This document shows, piece by piece, positions 1 to 6,291 of a stretch of 6,828 nucleotides of DNA; positions within the stretch are counted from its first letter, which is position 1, and every line of letters starts with the position of its first letter. Where the stretch lies: NCBI GenBank assembly GCA_964343305.1, contig CAYFJO010000546.1, positions 1-6,828 on the forward strand, written 5' to 3'. The stretch comes from CAYFJO01 sp964343305 (GTDB lineage Bacteria; Planctomycetota; Planctomycetia; Pirellulales; Pirellulaceae). The position numbers and the translations under genes were made by a program. Under the pieces are notes generated by a model. The model saw nothing but the letters and a program-made list of their open reading frames with translations. It was not told the DNA's origin and ran no database searches.

Positions 1-1232
1 TCGAGTGAGAGGAACGATCCGCCCTCGAGCTGCTTGCCTTTCAATCGCCCGTTCGAGACGACGACGCCATCGAGTAGGTCCTTCACTTCTGGCTTCTCGC
101 CAAACGGTTTATCGAGGACGTAGAGCCTGCCGCCCGGCTTCTGATTGTGCCCGATGTACTGATCGCAGATATGACCATAGTAGGCCATGTGATGTGTTAG
201 GAAAGCGATTTGATCCATGCCTTTGAGTAGCGGATTTGCGAACGCGATCTTGCGCCTGAGGTTGCAAATCTGTTCGTAGAGAGCGTAGCGCGCCTTGCTA
301 TCGCTCACGGAAACCTTCGCGACTTCCGCCTCGAGCGTTGCGAGTTGCTTCGCCTCGGCATCGAGGTTGGGAGCGTTCTTGAGCCCTTGCAGGTGATCGA
401 GCAACGCCCGCGTTCGCCTGAGTACAACATCAGCCGGATCGTTGTCCGCATCGAGAATCAGCGACTCGGGGCGAAGCGTTTGGTGGGCGACTTTCTTGTG
501 CCAACCCTTGTTACCAATCTCCGCCGCAATGTGCGAGTACTCACGATTATAATCATTCGCCAGCTCAGTCAGCGGATCGATGGCGATGGGAGTACGATCA
601 ACAGCAACGGGAGTGCGAACGATGGCGGTCGGCTTTGGCTCTAGCTTCTCGCTTTTCACAGCGGCTATGGCGGCCTTCGTGTTCGCGGCATCGGCAACCG
701 TGATCGTCAAGCCCACGAGCTGAAGGACGGCTGCATCGCACGCTCCCTGTTCGTCGATCATTACTTTGAAAGTGGGCGAGTTGCCGAAGTCGCCGATGAG
801 ACGGAGTTGGTCGTTGCTCGTGGAAGATGCGCCGAGCCCCTCGACGCTCTTGCTCGTCGCACCTTGCGAGAGATCGAGCTTGAAGGTCGACGAGCCGACG
901 GCTGTGATCCATCCGGTGCCAAACCTTACGACTTTGAATTTGGGATTGAGCCCGCTTATGGTGAACGTCCAAGTCTGATCGTTCTCACCTTGACTACTAT
1001 CATTACGCAATCCGCCGCCTCGATCACCGTCGTACCCGGATCGAGGAGTGCCTTTCGCGGTGATAGTGTACGTACCGGCATCACTATCTGAGATGCGATA
1101 AGCCAGTCCGCCTCCCGCCTCACTAAAGTCAAGCTGAACCGTGGCCGCCCGACAATCGCACGTCACGATCGCAAACATCGCCACACTCAAGACAGAGAAC
1201 AAGAGACGGCAGCAGTAGGGGCGAGTCATCAT
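1..1232 (-). CDS. N-terminal part of a large exported protein resembling the hydrazine-synthase-alpha-like (HZS_alpha) family; runs off the left edge
   Basis: An uninterrupted frame of 410 codons runs from ATG at 1232 to the window edge. Residues 1-29 form a signal peptide: TRPYCC, then a hydrophobic run, ending near CRA/A. Residues ~30-182 look like an all-beta domain rich in Gly, Ser and Thr. A short Pro linker follows with two similar units, RTPVAVD and RTPIAID (206-219). Residues ~220-335 are helical and charged. From ~336 the text (QIAFLTHHMAYYGHICDQYIG, then KPGGRLYVLDKPFG, then NGRLKGKQLEGGSFLS) resembles the part of PVC proteins annotated as HZS-alpha-like, just before their beta-propeller. 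No CXXCH haem site lies in the visible part. Family members outside anammox bacteria have no established function, so a role in hydrazine synthesis should not be assumed. The start is supported by AAAGGA 9 nt upstream; a second ATG follows at once. That the gene is real is clear; the family call is from memory. Confidence 0.75.
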   Translation of the reverse strand, partial: MMTRPYCCRLLFSVLSVAMFAIVTCDCRAATVQLDFSEAGGGLAYRISDSDAGTYTITAKGTPRSGYDGDRGGGLRNDSSQGENDQTWTFTISGLNPKFKVVRFGTGWITAVGSSTFKLDLSQGATSKSVEGLGASSTSNDQLRLIGDFGNSPTFKVMIDEQGACDAAVLQLVGLTITVADAANTKAAIAAVKSEKLEPKPTAIVRTPVAVDRTPIAIDPLTELANDYNREYSHIAAEIGNKGWHKKVAHQTLRPESLILDADNDPADVVLRRTRALLDHLQGLKNAPNLDAEAKQLATLEAEVAKVSVSDSKARYALYEQICNLRRKIAFANPLLKGMDQIAFLTHHMAYYGHICDQYIGHNQKPGGRLYVLDKPFGEKPEVKDLLDGVVVSNGRLKGKQLEGGSFLSL

Positions 1233-1233
1233 C

Positions 1234-1254
1234 GGAGGGATTCCTTTGGAGGGA
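1234..1254 (-). promoter_or_regulatory. Ribosome binding site flanked by a TCCCTCC direct repeat
   Basis: On the minus strand the left-edge gene is preceded by AAAGGA with a 9-nt spacer to ATG. This site sits between two copies of TCCCTCC (plus-strand GGAGGGA at 1234-1240 and 1248-1254). CCTCC is the anti-Shine-Dalgarno core, so either copy could in principle pair with a purine-rich site and mask it. The pairing potential is modest and any regulatory role is inference. Confidence 0.35.
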
Positions 1255-1325
1255 GCAAGCTTCTGGCGACCATGCGTTCATGACCATCAACCAATTGCGT
1301 TACGTTATATTATGGCCAAATTAAT

Positions 1326-1387
1326 TAAAGGGGACGGGGACCTTTGTTTGGGTTCTGCAGTCAGAAATAATGTCCCCGTCCCCTTTA
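1326..1387. repeat. Perfect 16-bp inverted repeat (TAAAGGGGACGGGGAC) around a 30-nt centre
   Basis: The left arm is at 1326-1341 and its exact reverse complement at 1372-1387, separated by 30 nt. Beyond the arms, one mismatch is followed by further matching A residues. Palindromes with a GGGGACGGGG core occur as dispersed repeats, often near REP-associated tyrosine transposases, in PVC and deltaproteobacterial genomes; that link is recalled, not tested here. No transposase is present, so this would be a non-autonomous copy. A transcript could fold into a strong hairpin, but no T run follows to make it a typical intrinsic terminator. Confidence 0.7.
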
Positions 1388-1394
1388 TTTAGTT

Positions 1395-1464
1395 CAGGGA
1401 TAGTCACGTATTTAAAATACCGCCGATTTCAATCCTAAGAAGACTGTCACCCAGGGATAGTCAC
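1395..1464. repeat. Direct repeat CAGGGATAGTCAC, two copies 57 bp apart
   Basis: Identical 13-mers lie at 1395-1407 and 1452-1464. The second copy begins inside the end of the 17-mer CTAAGAAGACTGTCACC (1435-1451) and is followed by TTGGTCCC. Between the copies is a small AT palindrome, GTATTT-A-AAATAC (1408-1420). The cluster looks like pieces of related short dispersed repeats stacked together. Confidence 0.6.
1435..1451. repeat. 17-bp direct repeat CTAAGAAGACTGTCACC, copy 1
   Basis: This is identical to 3988-4004 and in the same orientation, so the two copies bracket the glycosidase gene about 2.55 kb apart. Similarity resumes after the 17-mer: copy 1 has GGTCCC 15 nt further on, after an inserted CAGGGATAGTCACTT-like stretch, while copy 2 runs almost directly into TGGTCCCC. 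A 17-bp match is very unlikely by chance in a window of this size. Confidence 0.75.
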
Positions 1465-1531
1465 TTGGTCCCTTATCCTCCATTGATGTGGATTGCTTTC
1501 CCTTCCAGTATATAAAACATTGAATCCATGG

Positions 1532-3949
1532 TCATTTCAGTCCGTGGCGGTTGCATTTGCCTTCCTGAGCAGGAAACGGCTTAATGGTTGGCTGAGGGGC
1601 GGTCTCGCCGGTGTAGAGCAGCGCCTCCTCGCCTTTCTTAAGGTCCAGAACGAAGATTCCGTCACCTAGGTCCTGCAGTGCAAACCTGCGTTTGCCAGTG
1701 ACGCGAACCGGACCCGGCAGATTCGGTTTGATACGGCAGGGCTCGCCACGGAGACTCTTGACGCGCACCCACTGGGTCTTTCCCTTCTTGTGTTCGGCAC
1801 TAATCAGAAAGGCACCCATCGTGCGCAGGTTGTGGAAGACGGCACCGGGCCATTTCGACGGCACGGCGGGAAAGACACGGATGGTGGCCTGCATCTCGCC
1901 GCTCTTCGGGAATTCGTCGTAGCACTGCACCAACATTTCGTGGATGTTATGGGCCAGATAGTTCGGACTCTCGAAGCAGGGGCCGCCGCCTTCCCTGTAC
2001 ATGCTGTTCTTGCAGACGTTCGGCCACTTCATGAACCGGTGAATTTCGTGCAGCGCCCGATCCCCATCGCCCAGCAGCGCGGCAATAGCGCTGAGGCCGT
2101 TGAAGGTAAAGGCAGCGGCACCGCTTTTGCGATTGACCTGATCGAAGTTGTTCATGGATAGCTCCATCAGTTTGCGCTCTTCCGGGGTTTTGCCCGTGAC
2201 AAGTTGCAGCGGGTGAATCATCTGCAGGTGACACCAGTGCCGATGAGGCCTATTGAAAGACATGCCCTTGCCAACCATGTAACCGCGCTCATCGACTGGG
2301 TAGTCGGCCAGATTGGCGAGGATGTCACGGTATTTCGCCAGCTCGGCTGACTCAACCTTGAGCCGGGTTCCTGACGTCACGATGGCATGACAGATCCAGC
2401 GAAGCATCGACAGCTCGTAGTTGGCGTCCGGCGCATCACCATATTCGGGCGAGTGCGATCTGGGAGCGTGGTAGACCCCATCGCGCTTCACCAGGCGATG
2501 GATCTGGTAATTCGCAGCACGCTTCATGATCGGATAAATCGTGTCCCGCAGCATGTCGTCGTCCATCTCTCCGCGATAGATCAGCCAGCAGGCGTGCATG
2601 GCCCAGACCAGGTGGCCGCCGGTGTTCTGAAATTTGCGGTCATCCACATCCTTGGGCTGATACAGATCATGCCCGGTAGTCACAGGGAGGAACGACGAGT
2701 CCTTCTGCCATTCGACCGGGCGGACGTTCTTGATCAAGTTGCCCTGATACTTCGCGAAGGTTCGGATCAGCGAACCGCCGAGCTCGATCCGGTTCGCGGT
2801 GGGCATCGGGTAGTAGCAGTATGGGATATTGAAATCCCAATGCGAGTCGGCCCATTTGGATGGCGTCTGCCAGAGGCCGGCGGTGTCGATCATAGCCCGG
2901 TCGGCCCGGGTCGCGGAGCCGAGCTTATACATGGTCGTCCAGTACATGGTCTCCACTCCCGTGTCTGGCACACTGACGAAGCCGGCCGGATAGTAGGCAT
3001 GCCACCAGTCGTAATGCTTCTGCTTCCAGGCGGCATAGGCGCCTGCGTCCATTCCACAGACCTTGCTGACCGCCGCTACAGCCTCGGCGAGAGGATCGTT
3101 TGTCGCTTTCGGCCAGCGGTTGGCAATACTCACCGCCAGACGCTGCTTGCCCTCACCGGTCTTGATGATCTTCCAGGCTGTGACATGACGGGAGCCGCCC
3201 AGCATGTCCTGGATACAGACGTTGACCCCATCCACCACCTTGATGAGAGGCTTCGGGTTGGGTGCAAACACCTCTGTTGGGTACTTGGAAATGTACTGCT
3301 TGCGCACCCGCGGAAAGTCCGCCTCGCTCTTCGCGTAGCCGGGTCGTGTCGGCATGGAGGAAGCCGGCTTCCAGGAGAGAGTTACCGGTGACGCGCCGTC
3401 GCCCGATTCCAGTTCCGTGACAATAACCATGTCTTCGGAATGCGTGAACTGCCGGATCTTCAGGTCACCTTTGCCGGCACCTTTGTAGGTGGCAATGGTG
3501 CCGGCGACCTCGGCGTCATAAAGCGACAGGCGCAGATCACAGTCAACCGGCTTGGCGGCGGGCTTCAGGTAGAACGATCCGATCTGCAAGCGCGCACGGG
3601 TGAACCCGCTCGTCCCCTGCGTCATGGGGCGATGGGCCTGAACGTCACCACGAAAAACCTGCAGTCGCAAGGCATCGCCCTCGACCCACGCCATCGACGC
3701 GATCATGCCATTGCCAGTCCACGGCGACTCGTGCCAGCCACGCGGCAGACGCTTCCATAGCATATCGTGCCGGGCCAGGAATGTGGGCCAGTCGATCTTG
3801 AGATCGACTTTCACTACCGCTTCTTCGGTTTTTGATTTCAGCGCAGCGGGTACTTTTGCCTTCTCAACAAAGTAATCCCTTTGTTTTTCACCTGCTGCCA
3901 GGGGGCGTAAACAAACTAAAAGTAGTAATGTCAAAAATATCTTTTTCAT
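1532..3949 (-). CDS. Secreted GH95-like glycoside hydrolase (alpha-L-fucosidase/galactosidase-type fold)
   Basis: The gene encodes 805 residues. Residues 1-19 are a signal peptide (MKKIFLTLLLLVCL, cleavage near LAA/G), so it acts outside the cytoplasm. An N-terminal beta domain (~45-300) holds WTGNGMIASMAW (77-88), like the GH95 N-terminal motif. A helical barrel (~330-690) follows, then a C-terminal beta domain starting near VFPAVPSKW (692-700). Expected active-site places are visible: DSHWDFN (368-374), where characterised GH95 enzymes have N-x-N and this protein has D372-x-N374; SPEYG with Glu502 at the position expected for the acid; and FESPN (659-663), where classical members have an IDxNF-type motif with a catalytic Asp. 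The altered motifs make fucose or galactose specificity uncertain. The length suits GH95. The start is supported by AGAGGA 7 nt upstream. A remnant sulfatase/acetylesterase locus precedes it, consistent with polysaccharide degradation. Fold assignment is good; substrate unknown. Confidence 0.85.
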   Translation of the reverse strand: MKKIFLTLLLLVCLRPLAAGEKQRDYFVEKAKVPAALKSKTEEAVVKVDLKIDWPTFLARHDMLWKRLPRGWHESPWTGNGMIASMAWVEGDALRLQVFRGDVQAHRPMTQGTSGFTRARLQIGSFYLKPAAKPVDCDLRLSLYDAEVAGTIATYKGAGKGDLKIRQFTHSEDMVIVTELESGDGASPVTLSWKPASSMPTRPGYAKSEADFPRVRKQYISKYPTEVFAPNPKPLIKVVDGVNVCIQDMLGGSRHVTAWKIIKTGEGKQRLAVSIANRWPKATNDPLAEAVAAVSKVCGMDAGAYAAWKQKHYDWWHAYYPAGFVSVPDTGVETMYWTTMYKLGSATRADRAMIDTAGLWQTPSKWADSHWDFNIPYCYYPMPTANRIELGGSLIRTFAKYQGNLIKNVRPVEWQKDSSFLPVTTGHDLYQPKDVDDRKFQNTGGHLVWAMHACWLIYRGEMDDDMLRDTIYPIMKRAANYQIHRLVKRDGVYHAPRSHSPEYGDAPDANYELSMLRWICHAIVTSGTRLKVESAELAKYRDILANLADYPVDERGYMVGKGMSFNRPHRHWCHLQMIHPLQLVTGKTPEERKLMELSMNNFDQVNRKSGAAAFTFNGLSAIAALLGDGDRALHEIHRFMKWPNVCKNSMYREGGGPCFESPNYLAHNIHEMLVQCYDEFPKSGEMQATIRVFPAVPSKWPGAVFHNLRTMGAFLISAEHKKGKTQWVRVKSLRGEPCRIKPNLPGPVRVTGKRRFALQDLGDGIFVLDLKKGEEALLYTGETAPQPTIKPFPAQEGKCNRHGLK

Positions 3950-3956
3950 ATTTGAT

Positions 3957-3962
3957 TCCTCT
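3957..3962 (-). promoter_or_regulatory. Ribosome binding site of the glycosidase gene
   Basis: AGAGGA lies 7 nt before ATG at 3949 on the minus strand. It supports this start, as does the signal peptide beginning directly at the Met (MKKIF). Confidence 0.6.
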
Positions 3963-3987
3963 TATTTACTTTTCGGTACAGTCAATG

Positions 3988-4004
3988 CTAAGAAGACTGT
4001 CACC
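3988..4004. repeat. 17-bp direct repeat CTAAGAAGACTGTCACC, copy 2
   Basis: This is identical to 1435-1451. It sits in the 73-bp gap between the glycosidase start and the stop of the acetylesterase remnant, and is followed by TGGTCCCCTGTCATG. With copy 1 it frames the glycosidase gene in direct orientation. It could be a recombination or insertion footprint, or simply two members of a dispersed repeat family. Confidence 0.75.
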
Positions 4005-4022
4005 TGGTCCCCTGTCATGTTC

Positions 4023-4649
4023 TTATTTAATACGATAACGAGATGTTTCACTGGGTTTATGCGGCTCACTATACTCTTTGGGAAAGTATGAGTCTGTTCG
4101 GAAAGGAAACGCGGGCAGTTTTGCTTTGTTGATTAGATTTACCTCAGGAAATCCAGCAAAGGCATAACGAACAAAGGTGGGAGCTTGTTTTTCGTTCCAC
4201 GATAGAACAACTGTACCTTTCTCAATCTTTGCCGTCGCTTTCTTCCAGCCCCCCCTTTTTCCGGCAAGCCAGAACCCCGTGGGCGGTTGATCGTTTGTGG
4301 TGGACAACCCCTCCGCATGGCTGAAATAAACACGCAAACTTTTTGACCCCTCTTTTACGACTTTCTTGAAAGTTGGCCCTTGAGCTTCCCCTTTCATTTT
4401 GTGAATATTTGCTTGCGCAAGTAGGGCAAGGCGTTTTCCAATTGGCTCTTTATCGCCTGGATGAATGCTCGTCAAACTTCCGCAGTCGATGGTGTTTACC
4501 ATGGCGGTATTTGGTAGCGTCAATACTTTTTGTTGTGACTCTCGCATCCACGCCCAGTTGTTCTCCCTAAATCGTGGAAGCATAACTGCATAGAATTGAA
4601 AGTCATCACGCTCTACCCGACCCGTCTGTGGCGTAATGGTGTTGCCGAG
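4023..4649 (-). pseudogene. C-terminal remnant of a sialate O-acetylesterase-like gene (SASA family), N-terminal part lost
   Basis: From Met at 4583 the open frame gives 186 residues, but similarity starts further upstream: in the same frame, DDFQFYAVMLPRF begins at about 4607, and a TAG stop lies at 4650-4652. The text follows the SASA pattern: DDFQFY, then NNWAWMRESQQKVLTLPNTAMV, then SIHPGDKEPIGKRLAL (the His of the HP motif, residue 41 from Met 4583, would be the catalytic His), then FVRYAFAGFPEVNLINKAKLPAFPFRTD. Complete proteins are roughly 500 residues or more, with the nucleophile Ser in a GQSN-type motif near the N-terminus. That part is absent, so hydrolase activity is not expected. 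Just upstream is a sulfatase start, suggesting a deletion joined the two genes. A short separate protein from 4583 cannot be excluded. Confidence 0.75.
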
Positions 4650-4881
4650 CTAATTCCGGAAAACAAAGGCTTCGGTATCGATTTGGAAGTAAGTAAGGAC
4701 GCCTGTCTTTCTGCCCAAAATGGCTGATGTCCCAGTAGGAGAAGTCATCGGCGAGGATGAGAATGATATTGGGCTTCTTCGGGAGCTTGGCCCGATCCTT
4801 GCTACTATCTTGGGCATGACAATGCCAGGAGCTGATAAAAATGATGCTTAATGCAAAAAGTATAGGGTGGGGGTTTTTCAT
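4606..4881 (-). pseudogene. N-terminal remnant of an exported sulfatase, frameshifted and truncated
   Basis: From ATG at 4881 the protein begins with a signal peptide (residues 1-23, FALSIIFISSW, cleavage near CHA/Q). KPNIILILADDFSYWDISHFGQKD (residues 36-59) is the opening strand of type I sulfatases, with the metal-binding Asp pair at 45-46. The remaining 32 residues, up to TGA at 4606, do not look like a sulfatase. Changing frame near 4690-4707 gives YFQIDTEAFVFRN, which does match the following helix (compare DxLAxEGFxFxN), and this ends at TAG 4650-4652. So there is at least one frameshift and one stop. The CxPxR motif that matures to formylglycine, and about 400 downstream residues, are missing. 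Without them it cannot be active. The recognisable sulfatase part is 4653-4881. No good ribosome site precedes the ATG. The lesion could be a sequencing error, but the missing C-terminus could not. Confidence 0.75.
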
Positions 4882-4948
4882 GAGATTGAGATTTCTTAAT
4901 CTTCCTGTCGTTTATGAAAGTGTCTGTATCTTAGCCTTCTAGCAGGTC

Positions 4949-6202
4949 CTAACCACATCGCTCGATCGCCTGTTTAAAGTCGGTAATCAAATCTTCCGGC
5001 TCTTCCAGGCCTATCGACACGCGTGTGAAACGCGGGGGAATGCCGCGATCCTTTTCTTCTTTTCGCGGCATGATCCGTGTCACCGGGTCACCGAGGCTTG
5101 TTTGATTGATGATTAACTTGACGTGCCGCCCCAGGCCCCGGTGGACGGTATCGTTCTTCCACTCGATGCCCATCATGCCGCTGAATCCCTTTAGCGAGCC
5201 CGATTCCGCATGTCGGTTCCACGCAGGCAAGCCGCCATAGCGCACGCGTGCCACGGCTGGATGCGACTGGAGAAACTCAGCAATCATCTGGGCGCTGCGG
5301 CAGTGCTGCTGCATGCGTAAGGGAAGCGTCTTCACGCCCTGCGTAATAAGAAAAGCATCCATGGGCCGCATCAGACCGCCGAAGACGTATTGCCCACGTT
5401 CAATCTTGCCGACGAGTGCCTTCTTGCCCGAGACCACGCCGCCCATGGCGTTGCCGTGGCCACCCATGTATTTCGTGACGCTGTGAATCACCAAGTCGGC
5501 GTCAAGACGCAACGGCTGCAACAGGTAAGGGGTCAACCAGGTGTTGTCTAAGATCACCGTCGCACCGGCCGCCTTGGCGATCTTGATCAGCGCAGGCGTA
5601 TCGAGCACTTCCATCGTCGGATTTACGTAAGGTTCAAAGTGGACGAACTTCGCCGGTTTGGCCCGCAGCGATTTCGCCAGGTTTTCGGGATCATTCATAT
5701 CCACGAAATCAACCTTGACGCCCCACGACGGCAGGTAATCGCGAAACAGAGTCATCACCCAATCGTAGTTACAGCGATGTGCCACGACACGGTCGCCCGG
5801 CTTAAGCAACGCCAGATACGTCTGCGAAATAATGCCCATGCCGCACGGCCCACCCACAGCCGCTTCGGCCCCTTCCATTTCCATCGTTTTGTGCAAAAGA
5901 GCCGCAACGGTCGGATTGCGGAGGTTGCCCGGTCGTTGATAACCGGGTGCACCCTTGTCCTGGCTGATCGGTGTGACTTGGTAGCCAGCCTGCTCGCCAT
6001 GATGAATGGCTTGAGATCCGAAATGCCGACCTGAGGTGGATTCAAAATTATCGTCAATCAGATCCGTTGCAGGCGGAATCGCTTTTGAGGCAGCCGTATC
6101 CTCGTCCGCGACCACGGGCGAAGTCGCTATTGCTGGGACAGCCGCTCCCGCTCCGAGCAACGACGCCCTCTTGAGGAATTCGCGTTTGTTTAAATTGTCC
6201 AT
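4949..6202 (-). CDS. PLP-dependent Cys/Met metabolism enzyme (cystathionine gamma-synthase / methionine gamma-lyase type) with Tat-like leader
   Basis: With the start at 6202 the protein is 417 residues. It carries the family marks: SQAIHHG, YQR (88-90, phosphate contact from the neighbouring subunit), GPCGMGIIS, LKPGDRVVA, DNTW (Asp219, pyridine nitrogen), SVTKYMGGH (Lys244, Schiff-base lysine), and TRVSIGLEEPEDLI (Arg394, substrate carboxylate). These enzymes make or break C-S bonds in cystathionine, homocysteine or methionine; which reaction applies here cannot be told. Residues 1-32 resemble a Tat leader: NKREFLK, a Gly/Ala-rich hydrophobic stretch, then VVA/D. The usual RR is KR. Most relatives lack such a leader and are cytoplasmic. 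A longer frame opens at 6271, but AAGGGA 9 nt before 6202 and the leader beginning there favour 6202. The spacing to the sulfatase remnant downstream is 67 bp. Confidence 0.88.
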   Translation of the reverse strand: MDNLNKREFLKRASLLGAGAAVPAIATSPVVADEDTAASKAIPPATDLIDDNFESTSGRHFGSQAIHHGEQAGYQVTPISQDKGAPGYQRPGNLRNPTVAALLHKTMEMEGAEAAVGGPCGMGIISQTYLALLKPGDRVVAHRCNYDWVMTLFRDYLPSWGVKVDFVDMNDPENLAKSLRAKPAKFVHFEPYVNPTMEVLDTPALIKIAKAAGATVILDNTWLTPYLLQPLRLDADLVIHSVTKYMGGHGNAMGGVVSGKKALVGKIERGQYVFGGLMRPMDAFLITQGVKTLPLRMQQHCRSAQMIAEFLQSHPAVARVRYGGLPAWNRHAESGSLKGFSGMMGIEWKNDTVHRGLGRHVKLIINQTSLGDPVTRIMPRKEEKDRGIPPRFTRVSIGLEEPEDLITDFKQAIERCG

Positions 6203-6211
6203 AGATTGATT

Positions 6212-6217
6212 TCCCTT
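6212..6217 (-). promoter_or_regulatory. Ribosome binding site that decides the PLP-enzyme start
   Basis: AAGGGA (within AAAAGGGAA) lies 9 nt before ATG at 6202 on the minus strand. The alternative in-frame ATG at 6271 has no comparable site and would put 23 unrelated residues in front of the export leader. Confidence 0.55.
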
Positions 6218-6291
6218 TTCAGTGCATTGAATGGATAAAACCAGTATACAAAGCCGAGCGAAGCGAGGCATAAACTATCACATCCCATCTG

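Larger units (their letters stand above)
1233..1531. other. Repeat-rich intergenic region between the glycosidase stop and the left-edge gene
   Basis: No convincing coding frame is present in these 299 bases. They contain a GGGGACGGGG inverted repeat, two copies of CAGGGATAGTCAC, and one copy of a 17-mer repeated beyond the glycosidase gene (all listed separately). The part nearest the left-edge gene is AT-rich around 1300-1328 and would have to hold its promoter, but I could not place convincing -35 and -10 boxes. No GC stem followed by a T run is seen after the glycosidase stop. Confidence 0.6.

Noticed and set aside
345..1091. Several plus- and minus-strand frames of 70-124 codons
   Set aside because: All overlap the 410-codon minus-strand frame with a signal peptide and family-like motifs, which explains the region better.
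1326..1387. Intrinsic terminator for the glycosidase transcript
   Set aside because: The hairpin arms are strong but the centre is 30 nt and no T run follows on the minus strand in the usual position; a repeat element explains it better.
2387..3391. A 334-codon open frame on the plus strand
   Set aside because: It lies wholly antisense to the well-supported glycosidase gene, has no recognisable domain, and its residue make-up (many Arg, Val, His, Gly) is what antisense of a GC-rich gene gives.
3957..3985. Promoter for the glycosidase using TTGACT (minus strand, 3985-3980)
   Set aside because: The only AT-rich -10 candidate (TAAATA) is about 11 nt away, too close for a normal promoter.
4023..4583. 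A complete small gene of 186 residues
   Set aside because: SASA-like sequence continues upstream of the Met and the catalytic N-terminal part is missing, so a remnant is the better reading.
6203..6271. In-frame upstream ATG at 6271 as start of the PLP enzyme
   Set aside because: It would place 23 extra residues ahead of an export leader; the ATG at 6202 has a ribosome site at proper distance and fits the leader.
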